Assembly: GCA_002427755.1 (NCBI GenBank)
Contig: DIYO01000009.1
Span: 871,296 to 935,295, forward strand
DNA: 64,000 bases
Origin: Roseivirga sp. UBA6052
GTDB lineage: Bacteria > Bacteroidota > Bacteroidia > Cytophagales > Cyclobacteriaceae
Reading direction: 5' to 3'
Positions 7,365 to 16,511 of this stretch are shown one piece after another. The first letter of the stretch is position 1; each line of letters begins with the position of its first letter. A program made the translations under genes and the position numbers. The notes under the pieces were generated by a model. It searched no databases. It was given only the letters and a program-made list of their open reading frames with translations, and was not told the origin of the DNA.

Positions 7365-9947
7365 TTACTCGTATCTCAAGTTCTTAACAGGGTTTGAATA
7401 AGCTGCTTTCATAGAATGATAACTTACCGTAAGCACAGTAATGAATAAAGAAATTCCTGCGGCTACGAGAAAAATTGGAGCGCCAATCTGAATTTTATAT
7501 TCAAAGCTCTCAAGCCAATTGTTCATAAAGGAGTATCCTATGGGTACCGCAACTAAGAAACCCAAGCCAGCTAGTAATAGAAAGCCCTTAGACATAAGTA
7601 TGATCAAGTTTCCACTATTGGCACCCAATACTTTTCTTACGCCAATTTCTTTGATACGCTGTTCTGCGGCATAGCTAGAAAGCCCAAACAAACCGAGCAA
7701 TGAAATAAATATGGCAATGCCTGAGAAGTAATTAGTAAGGATTCCAATAGTCGATTCACTTTTATATAGTCTCTCGTAGCTATCATTTACAAAGCTATAT
7801 TGGAAAGGATAATTTGGATTAAGATCCGTTATTACGTTTTCCAGGAATTCCAGACTTTCAGGAATATTTTGGCCCGCCATTTTCAATGTGATCCTAGTAC
7901 TATATCGAGGGCGCCAAGAAATTACCATAGGTTGAATTTCTTCATGGACAGAGTTATAGTGAAAATCTTTAACGATACCCACTACACGACCATTCCTTCC
8001 CCAGAACCTAATTGGAACATTTAGTGGATCCTCAAGATTCATCACTTTAGCTGTCTGCTCATTAATGATCACATTCATGGTATCTGTAGCCAGATTAATA
8101 TCAAAATTTCTTCCTTCAATGATCTCCATGCCGTAGGTGTCTATAAATTCAGTGTCGGTTCTGACGATATTAAAATCATTGTCAAATTCACCTACCTTGC
8201 CCTCCCACGAGAAACCGGCAGAGGTAGAGCTTTCGATGCTGATTGGCGTACCAGATGAGAATGTGAGACTCGTAAAGCTCGGATTAGAAAGAATGCTGTT
8301 TTTGAGCTGTTCTCTTGTCGATAAGTCAGTTATTTCTCCTTCTACTGGTAGCAATAACAAATGTTCTTTTTCATAGCCTAAGTTCATGCTCATGATATAA
8401 TCCATTTGACTACGGATGATGAGCGTTGAGATGATGAGGCAGGTTGATATGGCAAATTGAAATACAACAAGTCCTTTTCTAAGATTGCTTGACCATTTGG
8501 TGTTTTTAAATGATCCTTTAAGAACAGAAAGGACTTTAAAATCGGAAAGCACAAAGGATGGATAGATTCCAGCCAAAATTCCAACTCCAGCGCCTAGGCC
8601 TAATAAAGAGATGCTTTTATCTATGTCTAGCCAAGAAAAGCTCATTTCCTTTCCAACTAGACTATTGAGTGGGTCGATAACCATCATGATGAGTACGCCA
8701 GCAAGAATGGTTGATACCAATGCCAAGATTAAAGACTCCATCATGAATTGAAATTGGAGCTGTAGTCTAGTCGATCCAACCACTTTTTTAACGCCAACTT
8801 CTTTTGCTCTTTTGGCAGATCTGGCGGTTGCTAAATTCATAAAATTGATGACTGCAATGAGCAAGATGAAGAACGATACTGCCATGAACATATTCACATA
8901 GGTAATTCTACCACCAGCCTGTTTACCGTTCTCAAATCTGTTGTATAAATACCTGTCTTTAAAAGGCTGAAGGAATATGGAATTGATTGATTCTCCATCA
9001 GGCATTTTAGAAGCTACATAGTTTTCAATTTTGTTGTTGAATGTTTGATAATCCGTGTCTTTACTGAGTTTCGCAATACCCAGAATTCCACTATTACCCC
9101 AATCTTCCACCCATGGATTTAAGGAGCTCCATCTTTCATAGGGCAATAAAAAATCAAATTTAATGGTGGAGTTATTCGGAACGTCTTCGAATACTCCCCC
9201 TACTTGGAATTGACCCCATCCATTTACTTCTACTGTTTGACCTAATGCTTTATCTGCACCGAAAATTTTCTCTTTCAGACTTTTTGATAGAAATACTTCT
9301 GAAGGTGAGGATAGAGAATTGGACTTCTGTCCTTCGATGAATGTTACGTCAAAAATGTGCAAGAAATCCTCGCTTGCAAAGCGACCGGTTTCCTTATATC
9401 CTACATCATCATGAAGAAAAAGTAAGGCTTCAGGCCAAGTAAATGCCGCCATGCTTTCTAGTTCAGGCATATCATCTTTGAATGTTGTGACCAATGGGCC
9501 GGGATTGTCCTCAAAGACTTCTACACCCCCGGGATAGGTTTGGCGTAGCATCACTTGATAGAGTTGATCTATGTCCTCATGAAATTGATTGACCGATTTT
9601 TCAGACTGAATGTAGAGAAATAGGAGCATGCTGGCTGCAATACCAACTGTGAGCCCCAAAATGTTCATGAGAGAGTATCCGCGTTCTCTCCAGAAAACAC
9701 GGAATGCTGTTTTGATAATGTTTTGTACCATAGCGGCATAAATGATTTTGTGATAACTGAGTTTTTCTTTGAGTAATGATAGTCTGAAGAGCAAGAGAGA
9801 GTCTATGAAGAACTTAAAACCGGCACGTCTTCGACCTTTTTCAGTGCAGTTTTGCTCATAGTACTCTTCCATATCACCTAGAATATCTTCCTGATAATCC
9901 GGATGACAGTAAAATTTAAAGATGCGTTCTCCTAGCTTTTTTAGCAT
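7365..9947 (-). CDS. FtsX/MacB-type ABC transporter permease with permease-prefix domain
   Basis: An 860-residue membrane protein with the double MacB-like layout. An N-terminal ~90-residue prefix (FYCHPDYQEDILGDMEEYYEQ) is seen in PadR-linked permeases. Then a TM helix near 95-115, a large periplasmic MacB_PCD domain, an FtsX core (AVINFMNLATARSAKRAKEVGVKKVVGSTR), a second periplasmic domain, and a second FtsX core (LFGLSSYAAEQRIKEIGVRKVLGAN). No ATPase is encoded nearby. Such permeases use a separate MacB-like ATPase for mechanotransmission or for export of peptides and lipids. The start overlaps the upstream PadR gene by 7 bp, so the two are co-translated and presumably co-regulated. Confidence 0.9.
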   Translation of the reverse strand: MLKKLGERIFKFYCHPDYQEDILGDMEEYYEQNCTEKGRRRAGFKFFIDSLLLFRLSLLKEKLSYHKIIYAAMVQNIIKTAFRVFWRERGYSLMNILGLTVGIAASMLLFLYIQSEKSVNQFHEDIDQLYQVMLRQTYPGGVEVFEDNPGPLVTTFKDDMPELESMAAFTWPEALLFLHDDVGYKETGRFASEDFLHIFDVTFIEGQKSNSLSSPSEVFLSKSLKEKIFGADKALGQTVEVNGWGQFQVGGVFEDVPNNSTIKFDFLLPYERWSSLNPWVEDWGNSGILGIAKLSKDTDYQTFNNKIENYVASKMPDGESINSIFLQPFKDRYLYNRFENGKQAGGRITYVNMFMAVSFFILLIAVINFMNLATARSAKRAKEVGVKKVVGSTRLQLQFQFMMESLILALVSTILAGVLIMMVIDPLNSLVGKEMSFSWLDIDKSISLLGLGAGVGILAGIYPSFVLSDFKVLSVLKGSFKNTKWSSNLRKGLVVFQFAISTCLIISTLIIRSQMDYIMSMNLGYEKEHLLLLPVEGEITDLSTREQLKNSILSNPSFTSLTFSSGTPISIESSTSAGFSWEGKVGEFDNDFNIVRTDTEFIDTYGMEIIEGRNFDINLATDTMNVIINEQTAKVMNLEDPLNVPIRFWGRNGRVVGIVKDFHYNSVHEEIQPMVISWRPRYSTRITLKMAGQNIPESLEFLENVITDLNPNYPFQYSFVNDSYERLYKSESTIGILTNYFSGIAIFISLLGLFGLSSYAAEQRIKEIGVRKVLGANSGNLIILMSKGFLLLAGLGFLVAVPIGYSFMNNWLESFEYKIQIGAPIFLVAAGISLFITVLTVSYHSMKAAYSNPVKNLRYE

Positions 9948-10279
9948 GTGCTGAATTGTAATGCAACGTCAGGAATTTCTTTCCAGAGTTTCATACGAGT
10001 TTCCATATTGAAGTCTAGTGCTTGCTTTCCGAGAGCAGTGATCTTGAAGTATCTTTTGCGCTTGCCCCCCCTTGCTTTGGTAGTTTCGCCTAGCTCTGAT
10101 TTTAAAAAGCCTTTGTCTTCCATTCTTCTTAAAGCCGATTGCAAAGCACCAATTGAAACCTTTCGTTCCAATCGTTTTTGTATCTCTTCTCTAATAGTGA
10201 CTCCATAGGCATCACCATGCAAAACTCCTACCGTTAAGAGCACGTATTCTTCGAATTCTCCTAGCTGATATTTCTTCAT
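9941..10279 (-). CDS. PadR-family transcriptional regulator (controls downstream permease)
   Basis: A 112-residue winged-helix repressor: GEFEEYVLLTVGVLHGDAYGVTIREEIQKRLERKVSIGALQSALRRMEDKGFLKSE, then the wing KRYFKITALGKQAL. This is the full PadR core with a short C-terminal dimerisation helix. It overlaps the permease gene, the standard PadR/prefix-permease pairing. Two identical 18-bp direct repeats lie 18 and 60 bp upstream and are candidates for its own operator or promoter, suggesting autoregulation. The inducer is unknown; PadR proteins often bind hydrophobic or antimicrobial compounds. Confidence 0.92.
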   Translation of the reverse strand: MKKYQLGEFEEYVLLTVGVLHGDAYGVTIREEIQKRLERKVSIGALQSALRRMEDKGFLKSELGETTKARGGKRKRYFKITALGKQALDFNMETRMKLWKEIPDVALQFSTC

Positions 10280-10292
10280 AAATGCTAATTAA

Positions 10293-10352
10293 TTCCTAAA
10301 TGTAGTTTTAAAAGAACGACAATAAAAGAAAAAGTTCCTAAATGTAGTTTTA
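10293..10352 (-). promoter_or_regulatory. Twin direct repeats upstream of padR-1 (operator and/or promoter)
   Basis: TTCCTAAATGTAGTTTTA occurs twice on the plus strand, at 10293-10310 and 10335-10352, exactly 42 bp apart (four helical turns). On the coding strand each contains CTACATTTA, close to the Bacteroidota -7 box TAnnTTTG. The same 9-mer appears upstream of the second PadR gene at 13460-13468. An operator, a promoter, or both combined would fit. Confidence 0.55.
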
Positions 10353-10371
10353 TTCAAAAAATATTGGTTTG

Positions 10372-10410
10372 AAAACAAAAAAGCCGAAGCTCATTTAAGT
10401 GCTTCGGCTT
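10372..10410 (-). terminator. Intrinsic terminator of the second permease gene
   Basis: A perfect 10-bp stem, AAGCCGAAGC pairing with GCTTCGGCTT, around a 10-nt loop, followed on the minus strand by TTTTTTGTTTTC. It lies 20 bp past the stop of the permease at 10431 and before the promoter region of padR-1, so it separates the two PadR/permease modules. Confidence 0.88.
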
Positions 10411-10430
10411 GTACTTTTCAGTTTCTTCTT

Positions 10431-13079
10431 TTACTCGCTTCTTAAAGCAAGCGAAGGATTACTCTTGGCTGTTTTGATGGCAATGGCACTAATGGTGATA
10501 AAGATGAGGGCGAGTAAACCAATTGCGGTTAAAATAAAAGTGAGTGGACTAATGCCGTTTTGGTAAGTGAAATTGCCTAACCAATTGCGCATAAGCATCC
10601 ATGTAATTGGAATGCCAACCACTGTAGCTATTCCAGTAATGATCAAGAACCTACCATTAATTAATACAAGAATTTGGCCGATAGATGCTCCTAGTACCTT
10701 GCGAATGCCGATTTCTTTCACTCGTTGTTTGATGGCGATCATCACAATACCGATCAAACCGGCAATCGATAAGAAAATGCTTATACCCGAGAGTAATGAG
10801 GTAAGTAAAAGTGTACGAGACTCTTCCTCATAAAGATCTTCAATTTCATCGTCTAGAAATTTTAACACGAAATCGTTCTGAGGGAAGATCTTCTGGTATT
10901 CATTTTCTAATTGTGGGATTATCATTGAATAATTTTCAGCATTTAGGCTAGCCACAACATAGTTGAAACCTCGATGCCTCGACATCATGATAAGTGGGCG
11001 AATCGGCACGTGCAATGATTTAAAGTGGAAGTCCTTTACTACGCCAATAATCTGGCCTTTGACTAAATTTTCATTGTCTACCCAGAACAAGTTTTTGCCC
11101 ACTGGATCTTCAAGATTTAGCTCTTTTGCCGCTGTTTCATTAATTAAGAATGCAGTACCGGCAGAATCTGCGGCCATTTTTTCATTCAGCATTCGGCCTG
11201 CCACAATTTCAAGCTCAAGAACACTCATGGCATCATCATCAAGGAATAGTTCAGATGCATCTACTCTATTATCTGGGTTTTGCTCGGGATAGATTGGGTG
11301 CTGATTGAATTGACCACCAGGGATATTAGAAAGAGCAGCGATGGATTCTACCCCGGAGATCTGCAGCATATTGGTCTTCATCAGTTCTGACTTGTCCTCG
11401 TAATTATCGAGTTCAATAAAAGCCAATTGTTCCTGTTTGAAGCCAAGGTCTTTGTTCTTTAAAAACTTGATCTGCTCATTGATGATTAAGCTTCCGCTGA
11501 TCATTACGATTGCCGCAACTAGTTGTACACCAAGTAGAGTATTTCGAACCTTTGCTCCCCCGATCTTCTTGCCTGAGAGTCCCTTGAGAATATCACCCGG
11601 TTTTTGAGCGTTTAGATAAAAAGAAGGATAAATGGCAGCAATCAATGCAGTAATGCTCGCCACAATGATTAAGAATAAGATCGACTGAGTCGAGAAAATA
11701 AGTCCAACATCAATCTGACCTTGAACCAGGTTGTTAAACTCCGATTCTAGATTTCTGATAACAAGTAATGAAAGACCTAAGGCAACATATGTGGTTAGGG
11801 TTGATTCGAATATAAATTGACTGAGCAATTCGGTTTTTCTAGCACCAATAGCCTTTTTCACACCAACTTCTTTCAACCTTTGTGCTGAACGAGCAGTGCT
11901 GAGGTTCACAAAATTGATGATGCTGATGAGCAATATAAATAAGCCCGACACCCCGTAAATAAACAGATAGGTGTAGCTGCTGTTGGCTTCCAGTTCCCAT
12001 CTGATATTCGAAGTAAGGTGAATGTCAGTAATAGGTTGTAAATCGAATCGATCTATACCATTAAGTAAATCTTCATAAGCTTCTTCTGGCCATCCTAAGT
12101 ACATGGTAGCCCATTTTGGAATTTTCGCTTCCACTACTTCTTCAGAAGCACCCGCTTTCAACTTTACATAATTGAAATGCCCAAAATCTGTCCATGACAT
12201 CCAAGGGTCATTAAAATTGAGTGACTTTAGTGATACATAGGATATCAAGAAATTGAAATGAAAATGTGAAGCAACCGGAGCATCTTCTACTACTCCCACA
12301 ACCTCAAGCATATCGGTATTTACATCGAATGAAAGGCGATTGCCTATTGCCGGTGCGTCTCCAAAGTATCGCTCAGCGGTTGATTTAGATAGGACAACCC
12401 CCCAAGAACTGTTCAAAGCAGTCTCGGGATTACCCTCCAAAAACTTGAAATCAAAAACATCAAAGAAGGTACTATCTACAAAGTAGCCATCGGGTTCATT
12501 AAAACTGATGTTTTCTTTCTCAAGTGTCAGTTTTATCGATTGCTTGGTTAGACCCGGAGCATAAATAGGAGAAAGGCTTACCGCAGATTCTATCTCAGGA
12601 AAGTCACTCACCATAGCCTGTGCCATGGGATGAGGAGTCCTCGTTTGAGGATTTTCATTCATCCATGCCACGCGATAGATGTCCTCAGCCCTATCATGGA
12701 ATTTGTCATAAGATAATTCTTGCTGAACATGCAGGTAAATGAGGCCACATACCGTAAAGGCAAGAATAAGACCTAAGAGATTAAAAGCAGTGCTGGCTTT
12801 TTGTCGCCACATAGCCCTTAAGGCAAATTTGAAATAACTGCGATACATAATGATAATATTTGAGTTTTGACCGAATTTTTTAAGTGCAAAAGGACGCAAA
12901 AAGTGAAAAGCATGAAACCAATAGAAGATATCAGACTTCCACTTGGTATGGTCTTCTCTAAGCACCTGATAATGCTCGAAAAGATCTCCTTCGATTTCTT
13001 CCAGCAATTCATCCTTGCAAAACCATTGTATGATTTTACTAGGAAGTTTTGGGACCTTATGTAATGAATTAGATGGCAC
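10431..13079 (-). CDS. FtsX/MacB-type ABC transporter permease, second copy
   Basis: 882 residues with the same architecture as the neighbouring permease. An N-terminal prefix (IIQWFCKDELLEEIEGDLFEHYQ), a TM helix near 95-118, a periplasmic MacB_PCD domain, an FtsX core (SIINFVNLSTARSAQRLKEVGVKKAIGARK), a second periplasmic domain and a final FtsX core (GIVMIAIKQRVKEIGIRKVLGAS). The two permeases are clearly diverged paralogues, not a recent duplication. No ATPase partner is encoded here. It overlaps the upstream PadR gene by 11 bp, which supports an operon. Roles in envelope-stress or antimicrobial resistance are common guesses for such modules but are not shown by the sequence. Confidence 0.9.
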   Translation of the reverse strand: MPSNSLHKVPKLPSKIIQWFCKDELLEEIEGDLFEHYQVLREDHTKWKSDIFYWFHAFHFLRPFALKKFGQNSNIIIMYRSYFKFALRAMWRQKASTAFNLLGLILAFTVCGLIYLHVQQELSYDKFHDRAEDIYRVAWMNENPQTRTPHPMAQAMVSDFPEIESAVSLSPIYAPGLTKQSIKLTLEKENISFNEPDGYFVDSTFFDVFDFKFLEGNPETALNSSWGVVLSKSTAERYFGDAPAIGNRLSFDVNTDMLEVVGVVEDAPVASHFHFNFLISYVSLKSLNFNDPWMSWTDFGHFNYVKLKAGASEEVVEAKIPKWATMYLGWPEEAYEDLLNGIDRFDLQPITDIHLTSNIRWELEANSSYTYLFIYGVSGLFILLISIINFVNLSTARSAQRLKEVGVKKAIGARKTELLSQFIFESTLTTYVALGLSLLVIRNLESEFNNLVQGQIDVGLIFSTQSILFLIIVASITALIAAIYPSFYLNAQKPGDILKGLSGKKIGGAKVRNTLLGVQLVAAIVMISGSLIINEQIKFLKNKDLGFKQEQLAFIELDNYEDKSELMKTNMLQISGVESIAALSNIPGGQFNQHPIYPEQNPDNRVDASELFLDDDAMSVLELEIVAGRMLNEKMAADSAGTAFLINETAAKELNLEDPVGKNLFWVDNENLVKGQIIGVVKDFHFKSLHVPIRPLIMMSRHRGFNYVVASLNAENYSMIIPQLENEYQKIFPQNDFVLKFLDDEIEDLYEEESRTLLLTSLLSGISIFLSIAGLIGIVMIAIKQRVKEIGIRKVLGASIGQILVLINGRFLIITGIATVVGIPITWMLMRNWLGNFTYQNGISPLTFILTAIGLLALIFITISAIAIKTAKSNPSLALRSE

Positions 13080-13416
13080 TAAGATTAAGACCTTTTAGTG
13101 CCACCTCCGGAATTTGATTGAACAATGAATTTCTCAATTCATGATTCTTTTCTAAGGCTCTCTTGCCTTCAGCTGTAATGCTAAATAGCCTTTTTCTTCT
13201 CCCACCACGTTCATGAGTCGCATCAGACAGATCAGATTTTACAAAGCCTTTATCTTGCAATCTGCTCAAGGCTGAGTGCACTGCACCAATGGCCACTTTT
13301 CTATTGGTTTGTTTGATAATTTCTTCTCTTATGCTGAGGCCGTAAGCATCAGGAAAGAGTACACCTATGATGAGCAATACTAACTCTTCAAACTCTCCAA
13401 GCTGTGTTCCTTTCAT
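13069..13416 (-). CDS. PadR-family transcriptional regulator, second copy
   Basis: The reading frame extends to 13527, but the extension is cysteine- and phenylalanine-rich and crosses the probable operator. The ATG at 13416 gives the normal PadR start MKGTQLGEFEELVLLIIGV, matching MKKYQLGEFEEYVLLTVGV of the neighbour; length 115. The winged helix (YGLSIREEIIKQTNRKVAIGAVHSALSRLQDKGFVKSDL) and wing (RKRLFSITAEGKRAL) are complete. It overlaps its permease gene by 11 bp. A wide inverted repeat lies 14-44 bp upstream, suggesting autorepression. Confidence 0.9.
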   Translation of the reverse strand: MKGTQLGEFEELVLLIIGVLFPDAYGLSIREEIIKQTNRKVAIGAVHSALSRLQDKGFVKSDLSDATHERGGRRKRLFSITAEGKRALEKNHELRNSLFNQIPEVALKGLNLSAI

Positions 13417-13429
13417 AATATCAAATTTC

Positions 13430-13468
13430 GTATTTGTAGAACAAACATATAAACAAATACTACATTTA
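13430..13468 (-). promoter_or_regulatory. Candidate operator upstream of padR-2
   Basis: Perfect inverted repeat GTATTTGT-N15-ACAAATAC (13430-13437 and 13453-13460). It adjoins CTACATTTA at 13460-13468, the 9-mer also present twice upstream of padR-1. The placement 14-52 bp before the start codon fits PadR autoregulation. Confidence 0.5.
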
Positions 13469-13517
13469 TGAAATTTGGTTACGAAAAAGTTAATTTGAAT
13501 GAAGAAATGAGTGAGGT

Positions 13518-14621
13518 TTACATCCAAGATTTAACTTGACCATTTTCCACTTTGAAGAGCTCTACCTCATGCGAGTCATCTGCCAGTAACCCTATAGTTC
13601 GTTCAGGTCGAGCATCAGTAATAAAGATTTGACCGAAAGCATCTGAGGCTACCATTTCCATGAGTTTGCTAATTCTCAAATCATCTAGCTTATCAAATAT
13701 GTCGTCCAGTAATAGTATTGGCTTCATGCCCGTTTGTTTCTCAGTAAAATCGAAGTGGGCTAGCTTAAGGGCTATGAGATATGATTTTTGTTGACCCTGT
13801 GAGCCAAACTTCTTAATCGCCTCTCCATTCATCACAAAGTGAAATTCATCTTTATGAATACCCACATTGGATCTTTTAAGAATAATATCTTTTTGAAGAT
13901 TTTCGGCTAGTAGGGCATTAACATCTTCTTGAAAATGACTTTCATAGTTAAGCTCAATTATTTCTGCTGAATTAGTCAAGTTCTGATAATGGCTTGTTAC
14001 CAACACTTTGAAATCTTCTATGAACGCACTTCGTTTTTCGAAAAGCTTACTCCCTAATTCTAGAAGTTGTGCATTGAAAGGCTCTAGCAACTCCAGGTCT
14101 GTCTGACCTGTTTCTGCAAATCTTTTGAGTAGGCTATTCCTTTGCTTGATTAGATGATTGTATTGAATGAGCGTTTGTAGATAGATTTGATCTACCTGAG
14201 AAATGATGGCATCAAAAAATTTTCTCCTCTGATCACTTGCTCCCCGAATCACATCAGTATCGTTTGGAGCGATTAAAACTACCGGAAACTTGCCAACATG
14301 CTCACTCGCTTTCTTATATGGTTTCTGATCTAGCTTAACCAACTTCTTTTTACCAATCTGCAATCCACATATCACTTCTCTTGCCTTGGCATCTTTTGAG
14401 AATTCGCCTTTAAGAGCAAATAGTGGCTGATTGTGCAAAATGCATTGGGCGTCTTGAGAGGAAGTAGAGCTTTTGGTTAAAGACAAATAATAGATAGCAT
14501 CTAGCAGATTAGTTTTGCCACTTCCGTTATTGCCAAGAAAGCAGTTAATCTGAGCAGAAAAGTCCAGTTTAGCGGACTCATAATTCTTAAAATTCGTAAG
14601 ACGAATCGTTTGCAGATGCAT
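13518..14621 (-). CDS. recF: DNA replication and repair protein RecF
   Basis: An SMC-like ATPase that loads RecA on gapped DNA with RecO and RecR. The start is placed at the ATG at 14621 (MHLQTIRLTNFKNYESAKLDFS), where RecF homology begins; the frame runs 16 codons further upstream without homology. Length 367, normal for RecF. Walker A GNNGSGKTNLL lies near residue 30, the ABC-type signature KKFGSQGQQKSYLIALKLA near 285, and Walker B PILLLDDIFDKLDD near 315. It is divergent from pdhA with an 83-bp gap. Here it is not next to dnaA/dnaN. Confidence 0.95.
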   Translation of the reverse strand: MHLQTIRLTNFKNYESAKLDFSAQINCFLGNNGSGKTNLLDAIYYLSLTKSSTSSQDAQCILHNQPLFALKGEFSKDAKAREVICGLQIGKKKLVKLDQKPYKKASEHVGKFPVVLIAPNDTDVIRGASDQRRKFFDAIISQVDQIYLQTLIQYNHLIKQRNSLLKRFAETGQTDLELLEPFNAQLLELGSKLFEKRSAFIEDFKVLVTSHYQNLTNSAEIIELNYESHFQEDVNALLAENLQKDIILKRSNVGIHKDEFHFVMNGEAIKKFGSQGQQKSYLIALKLAHFDFTEKQTGMKPILLLDDIFDKLDDLRISKLMEMVASDAFGQIFITDARPERTIGLLADDSHEVELFKVENGQVKSWM

Positions 14622-14704
14622 ATTTTTCAAAGTTGAGGCTTTTTGTCTTATTTTCGCATTCAAAATCAATGAATCAATGAGCTTCGGCTCTAAATATAAC
14701 TCGC

Positions 14705-15718
14705 ATGGCTAAAGCAAAAGCAACTAAAAAAGAGAAGTTCGATAAGGACACCTACATGTTCTGGTTTGAGAATATGATGTTGCAAAGAAGGTTTGAAGAG
14801 AAAGCTGGTCAGCTTTATGGTCAACAAAAGATCAAAGGATTCTGCCACCTATATATAGGTCAGGAAGCTTGTTCAAGTGGATCTGTTACTGCCCTTAAAA
14901 AAGGAGACAAGTGGATTACTGCTTACAGAGATCATGGTCAACCACTTGCTCTAGGTACAGATCCTAAAAGAGTTATGGCAGAATTAATGGCTAAGGCTAC
15001 TGGTATTTCTAAAGGTAAAGGTGGTTCTATGCACATGTTCGATAAAGAGAATCACTTCTTTGGTGGCCATGGAATTGTAGGGGGTCAGGTTCCTCTAGGC
15101 GCAGGTATTGCATTCGCAGAGAAATATAATGAGACAGACAATCTATGTATCTGCATGATGGGTGACGGTGCTGTAAGACAAGGTGCTTTCCACGAAGCAT
15201 TGAATATGGCAATGACCTGGAAGTTACCGGTAATCTTTGTAATCGAGAACAACGGATACGCCATGGGTACGTCTGTTGAAAGAACTTCTAACGTAAGAGA
15301 GCTTCACACTTTAGGAGAATCATATGACATGCCTTCTGCAGCAGTTGATGCTATGAGCCCTGAGAATGTTCATGTTGCGGTTGAAGAGGCGGCTGATAGA
15401 GCAAGAAGAGGTGATGGTCCTACCTTATTAGAGTTTAGAACTTATAGATACAAAGGTCACTCAATGTCTGACCCGGCTAAATACAGAACTAAAGAAGAGG
15501 TAAACGAATACAAAGACAGAGATCCAATTGAGCAAGTAAGAGCTAAGATTTTGGATAACAAATGGGCTACTGCAGAGGAATTGAAGGCGATTGATGATAA
15601 AATCAAAGCGGATGTTCTGGAATGCGTGAAGTTTGGAGAAGAGTCTCCATATCCAGATCCTTCTGAGGCATTTAAGGATGTTTATGTACAAGAAGATTAT
15701 CCTTTTATAACTGAGTAA
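14705..15718 (+). CDS. pdhA: Pyruvate dehydrogenase E1 component, alpha subunit
   Basis: A 337-residue thiamine-diphosphate enzyme subunit that decarboxylates pyruvate for transfer to lipoyl-E2. The ThDP/Mg motif is visible as MGDGAVRQGAFHEALNMAMTWKLPVIFVIENN (GDG...N). So are the GHGIVGGQVPLGAGIAFA segment and the phosphorylation-loop region TYRYKGHSMSDPAKYRTKEEV. The size and the HLYIGQEACSSG start match alpha subunits of E1 heterotetramers. The beta subunit and E2 are not adjacent, which is common in this phylum. A branched-chain 2-oxoacid E1 alpha is the main alternative but fits less well in length and motifs. Confidence 0.93.
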   Translation: MAKAKATKKEKFDKDTYMFWFENMMLQRRFEEKAGQLYGQQKIKGFCHLYIGQEACSSGSVTALKKGDKWITAYRDHGQPLALGTDPKRVMAELMAKATGISKGKGGSMHMFDKENHFFGGHGIVGGQVPLGAGIAFAEKYNETDNLCICMMGDGAVRQGAFHEALNMAMTWKLPVIFVIENNGYAMGTSVERTSNVRELHTLGESYDMPSAAVDAMSPENVHVAVEEAADRARRGDGPTLLEFRTYRYKGHSMSDPAKYRTKEEVNEYKDRDPIEQVRAKILDNKWATAEELKAIDDKIKADVLECVKFGEESPYPDPSEAFKDVYVQEDYPFITE

Positions 15719-15749
15719 GGCTCAGGGCATTCTTATTCAACATTTTCTT

Positions 15750-15757
15750 TATATTTG
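15750..15757 (+). promoter_or_regulatory. -7 box of the TPR-protein promoter
   Basis: TATATTTG matches the Bacteroidota sigma-ABfr -7 consensus TAnnTTTG, 18 bp upstream of the ATG at 15776. No clear TTTG was found at the -33 position, so this is a partial match. Confidence 0.45.
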
Positions 15758-15775
15758 CGACCTAATTTTCAAGAG

Positions 15776-16450
15776 ATGGAGGAGAAAAGCGGCAAATCAG
15801 CTGGAAACTCAATAGAGAATATCAAGAAAGAAGTAGGACCAATTGGCTTTATTGGTGGTATCGTGGGCTTAGTCGTATTGATTGGTGCTGCGGCAATCTT
15901 CTTTTTAGATTATAGCAAAGACCAAAAAAATATCGATGCTCAAAACGAGATCTTTCAAGCTCAATATTATTACGAGCAAGACAGTTTAGACTTAGGCCTT
16001 TTAGGTGACGGTAGAAACTTAGGCTTTCTAGATATCATAGATATTTACAGTGGAACAGAGGTAGCTAATCTGGCAAGTTTCTATGCAGGAGCTTCTTACC
16101 TGAAGAAGAGAGATTACCAATCTGCTGTAGATTATTTATCCGATTTCAGTACATCTGAAGATATTCTTCAGGCAAGAGCTAACAAGCTTTTAGGAGATGC
16201 CTACATGGAATTGGGTAACTTCTCTGATGCTGCGAGTAATTATGAGTCTGCTGCTAATACGGTAGATGATCAATACTTTTCTCCGGGTTACCTTATGAGT
16301 GCTGCATTAGCATTTGAAAAGTCTGGTGACTTAGACTCAGCTATTGAGTCTCTTGATAAGATTATCTCAGATTATAAAGAGGCATCAGCTGATGAATTGA
16401 ATAATGCACGAAAGCATAAAGCAAGACTAGAAGTCCTTGCCGGAAAATAA
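15776..16450 (+). CDS. Membrane-anchored TPR protein (YfgM-like)
   Basis: The start is at the ATG at 15776; the longer frame begins with a TTG inside the -7 box. 224 residues: a charged cytoplasmic N-terminus, one TM helix near residues 22-44 (IGFIGGIVGLVVLIGAAAIFFL), then a periplasmic part. That part has TPR-like helical pairs (ASFYAGASYLKKRDYQSAVDYLSDF; ANKLLGDAYMELGNFSDAASNYESAA; PGYLMSAALAFEKSGDLDSAIESLDKIISDY). The layout resembles YfgM-type periplasmic TPR anchors that assist envelope protein folding; the specific partner is unknown. It has its own terminator before ribH. Confidence 0.85.
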   Translation: MEEKSGKSAGNSIENIKKEVGPIGFIGGIVGLVVLIGAAAIFFLDYSKDQKNIDAQNEIFQAQYYYEQDSLDLGLLGDGRNLGFLDIIDIYSGTEVANLASFYAGASYLKKRDYQSAVDYLSDFSTSEDILQARANKLLGDAYMELGNFSDAASNYESAANTVDDQYFSPGYLMSAALAFEKSGDLDSAIESLDKIISDYKEASADELNNARKHKARLEVLAGK

Positions 16451-16469
16451 TTGAATCAAAAATTTTCTA

Positions 16470-16500
16470 AAAAGGTAAGGCACATGTCTTACCTTTTTTT
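16470..16500 (+). terminator. Intrinsic terminator between TPR gene and ribH
   Basis: Stem AAAAGGTAAG / CTTACCTTTT with an 8-nt loop and a run of seven T, 20 bp after the TPR stop and 12 bp before the ribH start. Confidence 0.85.
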
Positions 16501-16511
16501 GTTTATAGAAT

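Noticed and set aside
13417..13527. N-terminal extension of the second PadR protein
   Set aside because: The extension crosses an inverted repeat likely to be the operator and lacks similarity to the PadR start; ATG at 13416 matches the paralogue.
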